DNA from: Usnea hakonensis
Taxonomy: Eukaryota > Ascomycota > Lecanoromycetes > Lecanorales > Parmeliaceae
DNA: 64,000 bases
Assembly: GCA_013423325.1 (NCBI GenBank)
Contig: BLJB01000200.1
Span: 62,001 to 126,000, forward strand
Direction of reading: 5' to 3'
Made by a program: the position numbers and the translations under genes. Positions 43,610-54,191 of the stretch are shown piece by piece (the first letter of the stretch is position 1; each line of letters opens with the position of its first letter). A model generated the notes under the pieces. It did no database searches, was not told where the DNA came from, and saw only the letters and a list, made by a program, of their open reading frames with translations.

Positions 43610-45551
43610 GGGGGTTTCTTGTTGGGGAGATAGGATTGAGAATTGGAGAGGGGTGGGGGGGGGGGGGGTTTGGGGGGGGGGGGTTGGGGGGGGGGGGGGG
43701 GGGAGTTTGGGGGGGGGGAGTTGGAGTGTTGCACTATTGTAAGAACAAAAAAAGAAAAAGAAAAGATTACTAAGAGCGTATGGAAAACATTTCCTTTCAT
43801 GAACAAGAATTCCTTGAATAACGCGATCTCCCCCTTCCCACAAACCCCTTCCCACAACCCAAATGGCAAACCCCTTCCCTTCCCCATCCCCACCCCATCC
43901 CATCCCTTCCCCCCTTCCCACTCAGTCTCCCTCTTCGCACCCCACCAAACCGCACCACTTCTTCAAGTACAAGTACAAGTACAAGTACAAGTACTCGTAT
44001 AATATAACATAATACAATACAAGATAAATCCCATCCATCCTCCAATACCCCTGCTTTTCACATCTCGCTCTATCGCTCTAATATTCCTCATTAATATATC
44101 CTCCTCGCTCTTACTCCTTTAACCCCTTAACCCTCTAATCTTTCTTCCTCTTTTTTCTATGCCTATTCTTTTCCTTCCTATCTCTCTCCCCCTTAACCCT
44201 TCCTACTTAGTATTTCTACCTCTAACCTCCCTATTCCCCACCCTCCTACCTCCAACCTCCCCCTATATCCGCTCTTTCCCTTCTCCTTTAATATTCTAAT
44301 ATTAATATCTATCCTATAAACGGTAAACCCTACAACCCATCCCACCCCACCACACAACTCCTACAAGTACAAGTACAAGTACAAGTACAAGTAGCTCATA
44401 CAAGTAGCTCATACAAGTACAAGCACAAATACAATACAATACAAGATAAATCCCATCCAACCAATTTCCTCCATTTATTTCTCGCTTTTTATTTCTCGCT
44501 TTTCATTATTACTTTTTTTTTCCTCATTAATATTTCCCATCACATCCCATCCCATCCCATCGCATCTCAACCCCATCCCATCCCTCAACCCCTCAATTCT
44601 TCCCCTTCCCACTCAGTGATTCCCAATCACAGTATCAGTATGTTCCCACCCCTCAACTCTCCAACCTCCCCCCATATATAATCTAACATCCCCTAAGAAC
44701 CTATCCCAGCAATTTTTTCCCAGTCTAGATAAGATTTATTAGTTACCATACTTAATACTATCCCCCCCCTCCCTTTCCCTTACCGATCCGCACCCCCTCC
44801 CCCGCCCATTCCCCCCCATTCCCATTCCCATTCCCCATTCCCCCCCATCCCCCATCCCCATCCCTTCCCATTCCCCTTCCCCTTCTTCCCTCTCACCCCC
44901 NNCCCCCCCCCCTCTCTCCCCCCCCCCCCCCCCCCCCCCCCTTCCCATTCCCATTCCCCCTAAACCCCGCTCCCCCTAAGCCCCCCCCCAGCAAGAAATC
45001 TCCGATCGATTATATTGTAAGAGGGTGAGAGGGTGATGAACACCCCCGGTTATTATATGGTAGTGTACCGCAGCACAATTCTTGATTTCGGGTTTATGTT
45101 TGATTGATTGATTGATTGATGGTATTAGGAGTGGGACTAGGCTGGGGGGAGGAGGCGGTGGGGGTGATGGGGGGGGTGTGAGGTGGATGGTTTAGTGTGG
45201 TGTGGTGCTAGGGGTGCAGGAGGGTAAGGGGGACGAAATGAATGAATGGACATAGTCATATATTGTAATAGTACAAATCTATCGCCGACTCAAAGGCATC
45301 TATATTCCACCACACACGCGTGCGTTCATAAGGTCCAGCCTTGACATCTCCACACCACTTCTTCCAACCTCAAATATGTACACATTTCGCCAAGGACTCG
45401 CCATCGAAGAGGGGTCGTCGAGGCGAACGAGAGCGAGCGCTGGGTAGTGGATGTTGGGATCCTTCGGTCCTGGTGAAATAGACGGCTTGACTGGTCGATT
45501 GTTTCGATTTCGCAGACGAGATTCCAGTTCTCATACCGTGGGCAAAGCGTC
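43610..45551. other. Low-complexity intergenic with simple repeats and gap
   Basis: It holds G runs (43650-43720), two related AAGTAC/CAAGTA arrays (43962-44030 and 44364-44450), C/T-rich DNA with NN at 44901-44902 and a TGAT repeat at about 45100-45120. No gene is supported. Confidence 0.65.
43962..44452 (+). repeat. Two related CAAGTA simple-repeat arrays
   Basis: The first array, at about 43964-43996, is followed by ATACAATACAAGATAAATCC and then CATCCA. The second array, at about 44364-44420, is followed by the same ATACAATACAAGATAAATCC and CATCCA sequence. The shared flank shows a duplication of the array with its flank, not two independent microsatellites. The second copy also has an internal AGCTCATAC repeat. 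Confidence 0.65.
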
Positions 45552-46836
45552 TCAATCGTAGTAAGCTTGTATACACCGCCAAGAACTCCCGTTCGCGTAG
45601 GTTAAACAACCCCACCCGATCATCTGATCACCGGCACGAATCTCCAGTTTGGATTCCATAATAGGCCCGTCGTTGAATTTATTCTGTACAGCTTGCAGAG
45701 CCATGGCGGCTTGACCGAGGGTGAAACCGGCACCCGAGCGTTCGATTGGAAGTAGGGATACCGTTAAAGTGGATCCCCATGTATCTTCGGCGTGGAGAAC
45801 GCGTCCGAAGGGGGGCCCAGGGGACGGAATGGGACCGTCACCGTGGTTTGCGATTATCAGGTCCGTTATGTTGGAAAGGATACGTGTGGCGACGTCTGCA
45901 AAGCTTTGGTCGTAGAGTTCAAGGGCATCTTTGACGGTTTCGTAGGTGACGGAGACTGTTTTGCCTTTACTTGGACTTGGGGATACGATTTGTATGGGTA
46001 CAACAGGAGTAAGCAATTCTCTCGAAGTATCAATTGAGGTGTTGGTGGTTGAAGAGTTGGTGATGGAGGGATCAGTGATGGAGGAGTTGGTGACGGAAGT
46101 GTCGACAAGCTCTAAGCCTTTTTGTAGCACCTTCTCGTTGTGAAAGGAAGCCAAGGAAAACGAAAAATATCCGCTCGCAAGAGGCGAAAATGTCGGACTC
46201 GTTTGGCTAGAGACCTCAAAGGTAAACTCCAAAAACAAGAGGGAATGAGTCAACTCCTGTATCCCTCTCAGGACATCTGCAACCGCATAGACCGGCAAAG
46301 AACCGCGTGAAGTCATCATGAACTGGAGACCGGAAGAAGCAGCATCAGACGTCGTAAAAGTCGAATTCTCCTGGCCGGCATTCGGAATATCTTCGTTCCC
46401 GTTACTTGTGACAACCAAACTGGCAACTTGGGCCAGTCCCTGTACAGTCACATTATATACTAGTGGAGAACTAAGTTCGTAAGCTGCATTGTCTTTCTTG
46501 GTAAGCCGGATGGTGATGTTCGAATCCGTTGGCGAGTACAGAAGGATACCTTGGAAGGATAGTCGAGAAAACGCCTTGGGAGTAGGACTGTGCAAAAAAT
46601 TAGCATGTTCGCGTAACATATATTATGGTACGTCCTTACACAGCTCCCGTCCCCGTGTATGGCTGCACCGTGTATGGCTGCAAAGTAGCAGGCTGCTCGG
46701 CGCGCGCTATGAATTCAGGAGCACCGAGGGAGAATGAGGCCTTGGGATGCCGCACAATGGCCGCTGCTGTGTGTAATGCTAAAAGGATGATCAGAAGTAC
46801 AGGACGCCATGCTGCGAGCTTTTTCCAGGAAGACAT
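45552..46836 (-). CDS. Secreted protein of unknown function
   Basis: Exons 46836-46640 and 46587-45552 (52-nt intron) give 410 codons. The N-terminus WRPVLLIILLALHTAAAIV is a signal peptide. A central repeat (TNSSITDPSITNSSTTNTS) is rich in N-glycosylation sites. Conserved-looking stretches include VYAVADVLRGIQELTHSLLF, TVSVTYETVKDALELYDQ and FTLGQAAMALQAVQNKFNDG, then MIGWGCLTYANGSSWRCIQ at the end with a Cys pair. The last part suggests a globular extracellular domain. No family is recognised. There is no GPI signal or membrane helix at the C-terminus. Confidence 0.72.
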
Positions 46837-48227
46837 GGTGAGCGGAATTGGGAGTCGAAGATGGAGACCTCACCAAGGTGTACCTGATCGTTACCCAGTA
46901 ATGGAAGAAGACACAAAAGACCATCTATTAAAAGGCATCGGCGAACAAAGTTCTGCAATAACATCCGAAACCGGGTAGTTGCATCCGCAGACCGCGCGTA
47001 TCAAAGGTGGGTTTTGCTCCGTGCCACAGTGACATTAGTGGAAGCGCGTGAAAGATTTCATGCGCGAAATGAGCTGCCACCTCCTGACTCCACTCTTCGC
47101 ATTCAACATTTGCGGCTTCATTGGTTACGATGAGCCGCAAGATTGGCAATTTCGGTGTAATGTGCGTTTTGACATCTTATTGATATCGTTCGCAGCCAGC
47201 AACGTCCAATTTCTCACAAAGTAAGCCCTAGATACTCTAGCCGCTGCTTTGCACAGGTTTGAAGCATACTTGGATGGTTCAACGAGTGCCAGATACTAAT
47301 ACGATCATGCCATTGCAGCATTTTCATCTGGTTCAGTCCCGGTGCCGCAATTAAAAATGGCCGCACGCCGCTTGGCCCTCTTGCAAGGTAAATGAATCCC
47401 TCACTGAATACTCCGTACAATTCCAACCTTCTTCTAAAGTACCGCCTCTCGATTTGGAGCCAGTCATACAAGGTCTTCAGTAAAAAGAGTACTCCCAAAA
47501 ATAGCCCTTTAATTGTCCTCGCTTCTATGGCGAGATATTGACAGTACCTCCAATTTCATGAAATGAGATGGCTAACAGAGAGGGAGCAGATCATACTGGC
47601 CATTGGGAATGAGCATAGCGGTTTATCAGAACCAGTTTTATTAGGGGATCTTCGTTGTATGTGTCACCTAGTAAAAGACCAATCATAATGTCCTTTATGT
47701 CAGCGGGTAGCCTTACAAGAGCTCTTTCAAGGCCGTTTGCTAGATGGGGGGGGAGCTCATCGAGCTGGGATCAGATGCTCCCAGGGTAGACCCAATATGC
47801 TGAAAGCTCAAAGCTTACGATGTGCACAAAGTATTGTCCCCCTTCGAATTTGCCCACGACATCCTCATGACTTAATCTAAGCCGTTCCAGAGCCCGGTTG
47901 GTGTGCTTAGTCGTGACATTGCCAGGATCACCAAACCCTCCTCATCAGACTGTCCGCACGATTGTGGTTGTCAACCTCTCCAAGAAGTCAGTTTCTATTT
48001 GTAGATCTGCAGCACCTCAAGCACGCGGGCGATGCACTCGCGCAGGAGCGCCACTGATTCATACTTGTTACCACTATATTCCGCTCCACTTGAACTCTGC
48101 CCTAGTAGTATGTTCCCCGACGGGACAAAGCTGCTGTCAAATGATCCCTACCTTTATTGGTGATCGGTTTCTTCGTTATCGGCGTATTTCTCTACATTTA
48201 TTTGTCGCGGGACTTCATGCTTCAAGT
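46837..48227. other. Intergenic, no supported gene
   Basis: A short minus frame at 47149-46928 contains HEIFH but no flanking exon or signal peptide. The remaining frames are not coding-like. Confidence 0.5.
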
Positions 48228-49493
48228 CTACCCCAATCTTTTCTCCAACCCGCCTTGCTTTTTCCCCATACTTGCTACTTTGTACCGCTTCTGCTTGTTT
48301 CCGCCTTTCTCCAATATATGTTGGTATTCGTTCTTCTCCCTAGTCTCCATCTTCTCCATCTTTATCTCGATTGCAATCAGAGCTCGCTGTTGAAGCTCTG
48401 GCACTCCCATTAAGCTGGTGGATGTACCAGCTCTCATAGCCAATCTCCGATCTCTTGATGGCACCGGTATCGTCTCAGACTCGATTTCGGCTTCCGCTTC
48501 CGCTTGCGCTTCAGTAAGGAGTGGCTGGCGAGATGATGATGAAGATGAGGGATGATCTGAAAGATCCCGACGATGAAGTCGAGCACGTGAACGGTGACCT
48601 AGAACTTTGCCTGATGGCAGACGAAGCTCATCTTCATTGGGAGATAGAGATACTTCCGTCTTTGGCTGATCTTCTTCATCTTCTAAATCCCCAGAAAAGT
48701 CATAGAATTGCTTGAGGTCATGCTCGTCATCCTCAAAATCTACCTTGCAGTGACCTTTGCCACGCATGTGATCCTGAACCCCGAGTTTGGTGGTCTTGGA
48801 GCTCCCACAAAATAAACACTCGTGAAACACGGATACGACGGCAAAAAGGTAGCTAAGAAGTGACTCCATGTCGATGAGATATTCAGCGTCGGGGATAAAG
48901 AAGCTGTGTGCATGTGACATATGCGTCAGATTGGAATCCATGGAGGCAGATTCAACGATGCAGAATAAACATTGCAACGGGCTGAAGTTCTCTTCCTTGT
49001 TGGCCAACGGATCTTCCTCGTGTGTGTTCAATGACAGAGTGCTTAGCGGAGGCTCATCAGACGGAAGGAAAGCTTTCGAGTCCGTATCGGCAGTCTTCTG
49101 GGCATGGTTCCGTGACTTGAGGTGTGCTTGCCAGGCTTTCCGGTCCGTGTAGTGTTGCTCACATGCAGTGCAAGATTGTTGAAATGGCGAAGATTCCTCT
49201 TCCTCATCGTTTCCAGACTCAGAAGCGAGCACTTGTTTTTGAAATACCGTAATTGATATAGGCGGCAACGAAACGATGTGGCGTTTTAAATTGTAGACAC
49301 TGTTTTTGTCAGTAATCCTCCAAATCCCATTTCTGGAAGACATGACGCACTGCCAATCTCCTCTCATATGCGTTCTCTTTGTTTCACTGCTGTCAAAGGT
49401 CGCAAGGCACTTTGTGCAACCAAATTCTGCCCGGGAGATGTCTGCATCAGTTGTTGATGCCGCTGATGCCGTTGCTGCTGCTCCTGTTGGCAT
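48228..49493 (-). CDS. REI1: REI1-type 60S ribosome biogenesis zinc-finger protein
   Basis: Exons 49493-49351 and 49299-48228 give 404 codons. The 51-nt intron (GTGCGT...ACAG, with TACTGAC branch site) is a multiple of three and stop-free, so the unspliced frame hides it. Splicing restores DWHVYNLKRH, the family motif. Zinc finger 1 is Cys26, Cys29, His42 and His48. A second finger is CTACEQHYTDRKAWQAHLKS. Later come CLFC, THMSHAHSFFIPDAEYL, ECLFCG, QDHMRGKGHCKVDFEDD and LKQFYDFS, all diagnostic of REI1/ZNF622. The C-terminus is basic. In yeast REI1 acts in the cytosol on late pre-60S particles in the release and recycling of Arx1/Alb1 (established). The function is expected to be conserved. 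Confidence 0.93.
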   Translation of the reverse strand: MPTGAAATASAASTTDADISRAEFGCTKCLATFDSSETKRTHMRGDWQCVMSSRNGIWRITDKNSVYNLKRHIVSLPPISITVFQKQVLASESGNDEEEESSPFQQSCTACEQHYTDRKAWQAHLKSRNHAQKTADTDSKAFLPSDEPPLSTLSLNTHEEDPLANKEENFSPLQCLFCIVESASMDSNLTHMSHAHSFFIPDAEYLIDMESLLSYLFAVVSVFHECLFCGSSKTTKLGVQDHMRGKGHCKVDFEDDEHDLKQFYDFSGDLEDEEDQPKTEVSLSPNEDELRLPSGKVLGHRSRARLHRRDLSDHPSSSSSSRQPLLTEAQAEAEAEIESETIPVPSRDRRLAMRAGTSTSLMGVPELQQRALIAIEIKMEKMETREKNEYQHILEKGGNKQKRYKVASMGKKQGGLEKRLG

Positions 49494-51610
49494 GCTTTGG
49501 CGTGGAACGGTTGATCTCCTAAAAGCGATTTATAAAATGAAACTGACAATTGGTGTTGACAATGAACGAGAGAAAATAGAAACCTTCGAGGTGTTTAGAA
49601 ATAGAAGACAGGGTCGGAATGCAGTATTTGTACTCTCCGTATTCCCATGTCCGATTAAGACCGTAGGTTTTAAACGCCCCCATTGGTCAATGCATCGAGG
49701 GCACTTCTGCAGGAGGATGACTCAGGATAGCGGTCGGTAAACCAAGAGCCAGTCACACCAAAACTCAAACTGTAGAGCACGATGACTCGATTCATTTCAT
49801 TCGCAACGAGGCACTTCAATTCACAGCCTCACTGCGATTGAGTCACTCCATGTCTGGGCTCTGCGGGCTTATGCAAGTAGAGCAAAATCCTTGCAAAGAA
49901 AGAGTGAGATGTGACCGTCGTAACTCTGGCTGCGCCACCTACTTAATCAACATTAGCGAGGGGCACTTCCGCAATTTGATAGCCTTTCATTCAAACCATT
50001 TCTTCTCATGCATGAATTGCTCCATGGAGATGGCACCCACCCGTCGCTCAGTCTTTATCCCTGTCTGCGTCAACAGCGCCTTAGTGGGAACCATGATCAG
50101 TAATACACTACTCTTGGAATTTCTGGTCACTTTAATCGATGGCTCGTGAGCTTTCCCCGCACAGCGGTGGCCGGCCGTAACTAGCAGGTAGGTAAGGTAG
50201 TAGTAGGTCAGTAGTTTGCCATTGGCTGCCGCACCTATCTATCCCCAGATACCTACCTCAGACAATAAGAGTGATAACTACTGCGTGCATGACTTTGGAG
50301 ATGGAATCTTCACACCATACACAACATGCATCTCACGATCGTGGCAAACATGCGGCTGTCAATGTCATGCAAATCCCCCACATTTTTATGTTGTACAGGC
50401 GCACGTTTGAACACTCTCCAGCCGGAAAGCGCAATCATGTTTGAGGTAATGCACGCGTATGTTGTATGGGCCATCTCGATTCTTTTATATTATTATTAGA
50501 ATCAATTCCGGAGTATGGAAGATTAAGTAGAGTAACTAGCTCAGGAAGATGCGATCAAATCAGGAGTATTAGTGAACTTAGTGAACGCCGTACTCGTATC
50601 ATCCAGAAGTAAGTAGCGACGCTAAAATTTTAGCGTCTTAGAAGGCGATTGTAACATTGTCCCGTATTCTAGGGCGACGATAATTAATTATAAAATTGTT
50701 TATTAGTATCCTTAATTACTCAGTTAAGGTACTTCAATTATTAGGATACTATATTACTCGAATAGTGCTATTATCGTTATTATTTTATTATATATACGTA
50801 GAGTCTGCCTCTCTCTTATACAAATAAGGTGTGTTTTAGAACGATNNTTTATTGGCTACCTTTCCGGCGCTACGTTAGCGTCGCTACTTACTTCTGGATG
50901 ATACGAGTAGAATTTGATGATTTAAAGTAGGTAGGTAGTTATGGTACAACATACTTTAAGGTAAAGTGTGTGGGGAAAGTGTCCGGGGTATGTCATACCT
51001 AAAAGTAAGGTTTATGGCCTTAAAGCCACCAAGCATGGAACCAAACTCACTCCAAAACAATCTCCTTTAATCCGAACTCTCCACCTTACCACTTACCTTT
51101 TACCTTACTTGAACTTGTAAATACCACACACCACACACACACAATCACACTTACACTTTGAAGCTTTCACTTATCCAGCTTTCGCTTTCACCATCCAATC
51201 AATCACTCGTCAATCATCTCCGCGATAACCATGCCGGAAGCCCCGCACTCTTGCATCATTGAACAGAAGACCTGGGTCTGGCCAGCAACCACGGTGGAAA
51301 TGTGTGATGCGTACTTTACGCAGCCATCCACATCCAGGCGATTTCCCCTCTTGCTTTATCTGGCCAAAGCTAAAATCATGGATGCCCATGCAAATCCATG
51401 CTGTCCTATCCCTCCTACTTAATTGAGGCCGGACCCTAATATACCTCATCTTTGGAGCTTCAATCTCACCGTCGCAACGTCTCCAGCTTCTTCTTGTTGT
51501 ATTCTGATACAGCCTGTCATCTGACCACCTCGTACCACCCGCCCTTCTCCATTCTCACACCCAGTCAAAGCAGCTTCTAGCTGTCGTTGCAAACCTACCC
51601 CAGAGCCATA
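49494..51610. other. Intergenic with MITE, leader of the acetate transporter gene
   Basis: It contains the MITE at 50591-50909. CA-rich DNA lies near 51120-51145. A 63-codon ATG frame at 51231-51422 lies in the probable leader of the acetate transporter gene and could be an upstream ORF, without further support. No other gene is seen. Confidence 0.55.
50591..50909. mobile_element. MITE with 35-bp perfect terminal inverted repeats
   Basis: 50591-50625 and 50875-50909 are perfect inverted copies (TACTCGTATCATCCAGAAGT...). The outermost bases are TA on both sides, so the element proper may be 50593-50907 with a TA target duplication, as for Tc1/mariner-type transposons. Next to the left repeat is a perfect 20-bp palindrome, GACGCTAAAATTTTAGCGTC (50617-50636). 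The interior is AT-rich, about 250 bp, with an NN gap at 50846-50847 and no transposase. It is non-autonomous. Identical arms argue for recent movement or recent copying. Confidence 0.88.
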
Positions 51611-52919
51611 ATGTCCACCATGAACGACGACCGCCCTCTCCAAAACACCGTCGACCACAGTGAACCCTCTCTCGAAAAAGACTTCAGCAACGGCTATAGC
51701 TATGGCCACGGGAACATGAATAATAACAACCTTACAATGGGTGGGGACGAGTCCAACGGTGCTGCTCTGAACCGTATCCGCACCGCTGGAAGTGTCTCCA
51801 TGTCACCCGAGCTCTTCGAGAAGCTCTACCTTTCGCCTGAAAACCGCGTCAAGGGTGACTTGCGGAAGACGTTTGGGAATCCAACACCCATGTAAGCTCC
51901 ATCGCCTCTGCTCATACGGCAATAGCAGTGACACGGTGCTAACAAGTATACAGTGCTCTAGTCGGCTTCCTCCTCAGTCTTACACCGCTATCGTGCGATC
52001 TCATGGGTTGGAGGGGAGCTGGTGGGAACGGTGCCTCAGATACTGGTGCGTCCTACCCTGCTAGTCTACGAATTATACCAGGCTCTATCTTACTCCGATC
52101 CGTGTGCAGCTGCATACTTCTTCTTCGGTGGTGTCCTGATGATACTCGGATCTATTGGGGAGTGGATCGTTGGTAATACGTTTCCATTTGTTGTGTTCGG
52201 CACTTTTGGTAAGCTTCCAATTCTAGTCCACTATCGCGGATGAAAGAGCAGGATAGCTAATTCCTATACTCTTCTCCTGGCTAGGAGCTTTCTGGCTCAC
52301 CTTCGCTGGCACCCTCGTCCCATCCTTCAACGCATATGGCGCCTATGTGACCTCACCTACACAAATGGCCGGGCAGGACGGAAACCCCGGGAACCCGCTT
52401 GGGCTGCAACAACCGGGTTTCAACGCCAGCTTTGCCTTCTTCCTGGTCTTTATGGGTATATCAGACCCCAAGCTCTCTCTATATCGAAGGAAAAACTAGC
52501 TAACACATTGTACATAGGACTCGTCTGCCTCGTCTTCCTCGTCTGCTCCGTCCGTACCAACATCACCTTCTTCCTCATCTTCTTTACTCTCGTCTGCGCT
52601 TTCGGATGTCTATCGGGTGCATACTGGAATCTGGCCCTCGCGTACGAGAATCCTACAAACACAATGGCTGCTGCGAGAGCTAGGAAGCTCGTAGTTGTGA
52701 GTACCACTTTGTAGGTGGCATGGAAAGGCCCGTTGGCTGACAACTGCGTGTTCCAAGGCGGGTGGCGCTTTCACCTTCGTCACTTCTCTGGCGGGCTGGT
52801 GGATCTTCTTTGCCATTATGCTTGCCAGTCTCGATTTCCCCTTCAGCCTTCCTGTTGGCGATCTATCGCATATCGTCAAAGGAGCGAGCGAGAAGCAGAA
52901 AGTCAAGGACGCCGTGTAA
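51611..52919 (+). CDS. Acetate transporter, GPR1/FUN34/YaaH (Ato/Ady2) family
   Basis: Six exons, 51611-51891, 51954-52045, 52110-52208, 52285-52455, 52518-52696 and 52758-52919, join to 327 codons. After a hydrophilic N-terminus, NPTPIALVGF (residues 90-99) is the family entry motif (NPxPxGL-like). It is followed by SCDLMGWRGAGGNGAS, AAYFFFGGVLMILGSIGEWI, GNTFPFVVFGTFGAFWLTFA, YGAYVTSPTQMAG and GAFTFVTSLAGWWIFFAIML. Six membrane helices are expected. Members import acetate with protons at the plasma membrane (yeast Ady2, Aspergillus AcpA; established). In this family the genes are often carbon-regulated, but no site is claimed here. The splice model keeps frame at all five introns. Confidence 0.92.
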
Positions 52920-54191
52920 AAGAGGAGAAAATTTGGAGGCGCTTTGACATCTTTCATCGGAAATGGGCAGGCTATGGGTCAAGTGGGAAGGCTAATATGA
53001 ACAGCAATCTATTGGATCTATTTTATTTTTGGACACCGCATCTATCTTTGCGCATGAATATCTGTATATACCATTTCATCATCACCCTCCAGTGTTCCGC
53101 AAGCCCAGTCTCTCCATCATATCCGCCGGCCAACCACCGCCACCCCTAGCCTCCCCTTCCCCCTTTCCCCACCCCCTCGAAACCTTACAAATTCCCCCCT
53201 CCCTCTCACGACAGCGCGCTAGTCAGCTCACATCTCTCTAATCTTACTCGTAAGCACTTTGCTAGCGAGCACCCCGCTTTGAAAGCCTAGTCTCCAAGAG
53301 CAGTGCCCTGGGTTGTTTCATGGGTTAAGTGTGGTCCCTATCTACCCTCATGAAATAGTTCCGCTGGTTGATTTCGCCATTTGTGGAATAGGTAGGAGGG
53401 AGAAGGGAGGAGGATCGTGGCTCTGACTACCTGTATCGAGGCGGGCGTTCCACAGAGGAACGTCTTCAGCGGCTGCTAGTCCTCCAAAAGATTTGACAGA
53501 TTCTACTACATCCTCACCTCACACACCTTGCAAGGGCTCACGAACCTTCGTTCCTTCCTTCCTTACCAGACTCCTCAGCCACTCTCACACGAACTCTCGC
53601 CGCTCATAAATGTAGGCAGAATGTCTAGTATTCCCGCAAAGAAGGCCGCTACTTTTGGTAGCAGTGACTTTGCGTAAAGCTAAGGTATTTGAGAGGGAGG
53701 GACTTTTCTAGCTGTGAGGATTGGTTTGTCTTATGAGGTGGGAGGTGAAGGGTTTGGTGGGGGGGATGTACGGTGACCGGGAAATCGCGATTGGTGGAAA
53801 AGGCTTGGCGAGAGAACTTGAACAATTTGGACGGTGACGTAATTTTTGTTATTCGTGTGCTGAGAAGGTGGTGCATCATTTTCCAACAATATTCAACTTG
53901 CTACTGGTAAGGCTCTACTCACGTAATGGCTTGCTTGCAGGAAGGAGGGGCATGCTGCTGTTCATATAGGAATGAGTTGGGTGAGCACCGGCATTGGACG
54001 AGTAGTAATGCTTTTGACCAAGCTCGAATGACCAAAAGAACAGGAATTTCTGTGCCTCCGTATCTGAAATCGAACTACTGTGCAGATGACAAGATGCTTC
54101 GAAGCCATCTCGTTCAGGCTTTCTAATTTCAGCTACCAGGATCGCACCAATAGCAGGAGCCAGAGGCCTCTGTCTTTCATCCTCTATACTT
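52920..54191. other. Intergenic, no supported gene
   Basis: Pyrimidine-rich stretches near 53085-53230 probably belong to the 3' flank of the acetate transporter. Short frames on both strands lack support. The 3' end of the DUF7708-like gene may extend a little below 54192. Confidence 0.5.

Noticed and set aside
46928..47149. Minus-strand frame with HEIFH, like a zinc-peptidase site
   Set aside because: It is short, has no signal peptide, no flanking exon in frame and no downstream motif such as those in the gene at 19786-20900. A chance match is likely.
51231..51422. 63-codon frame before the acetate transporter gene
   Set aside because: It may be an upstream ORF, but there is no evidence beyond an ATG and its position.
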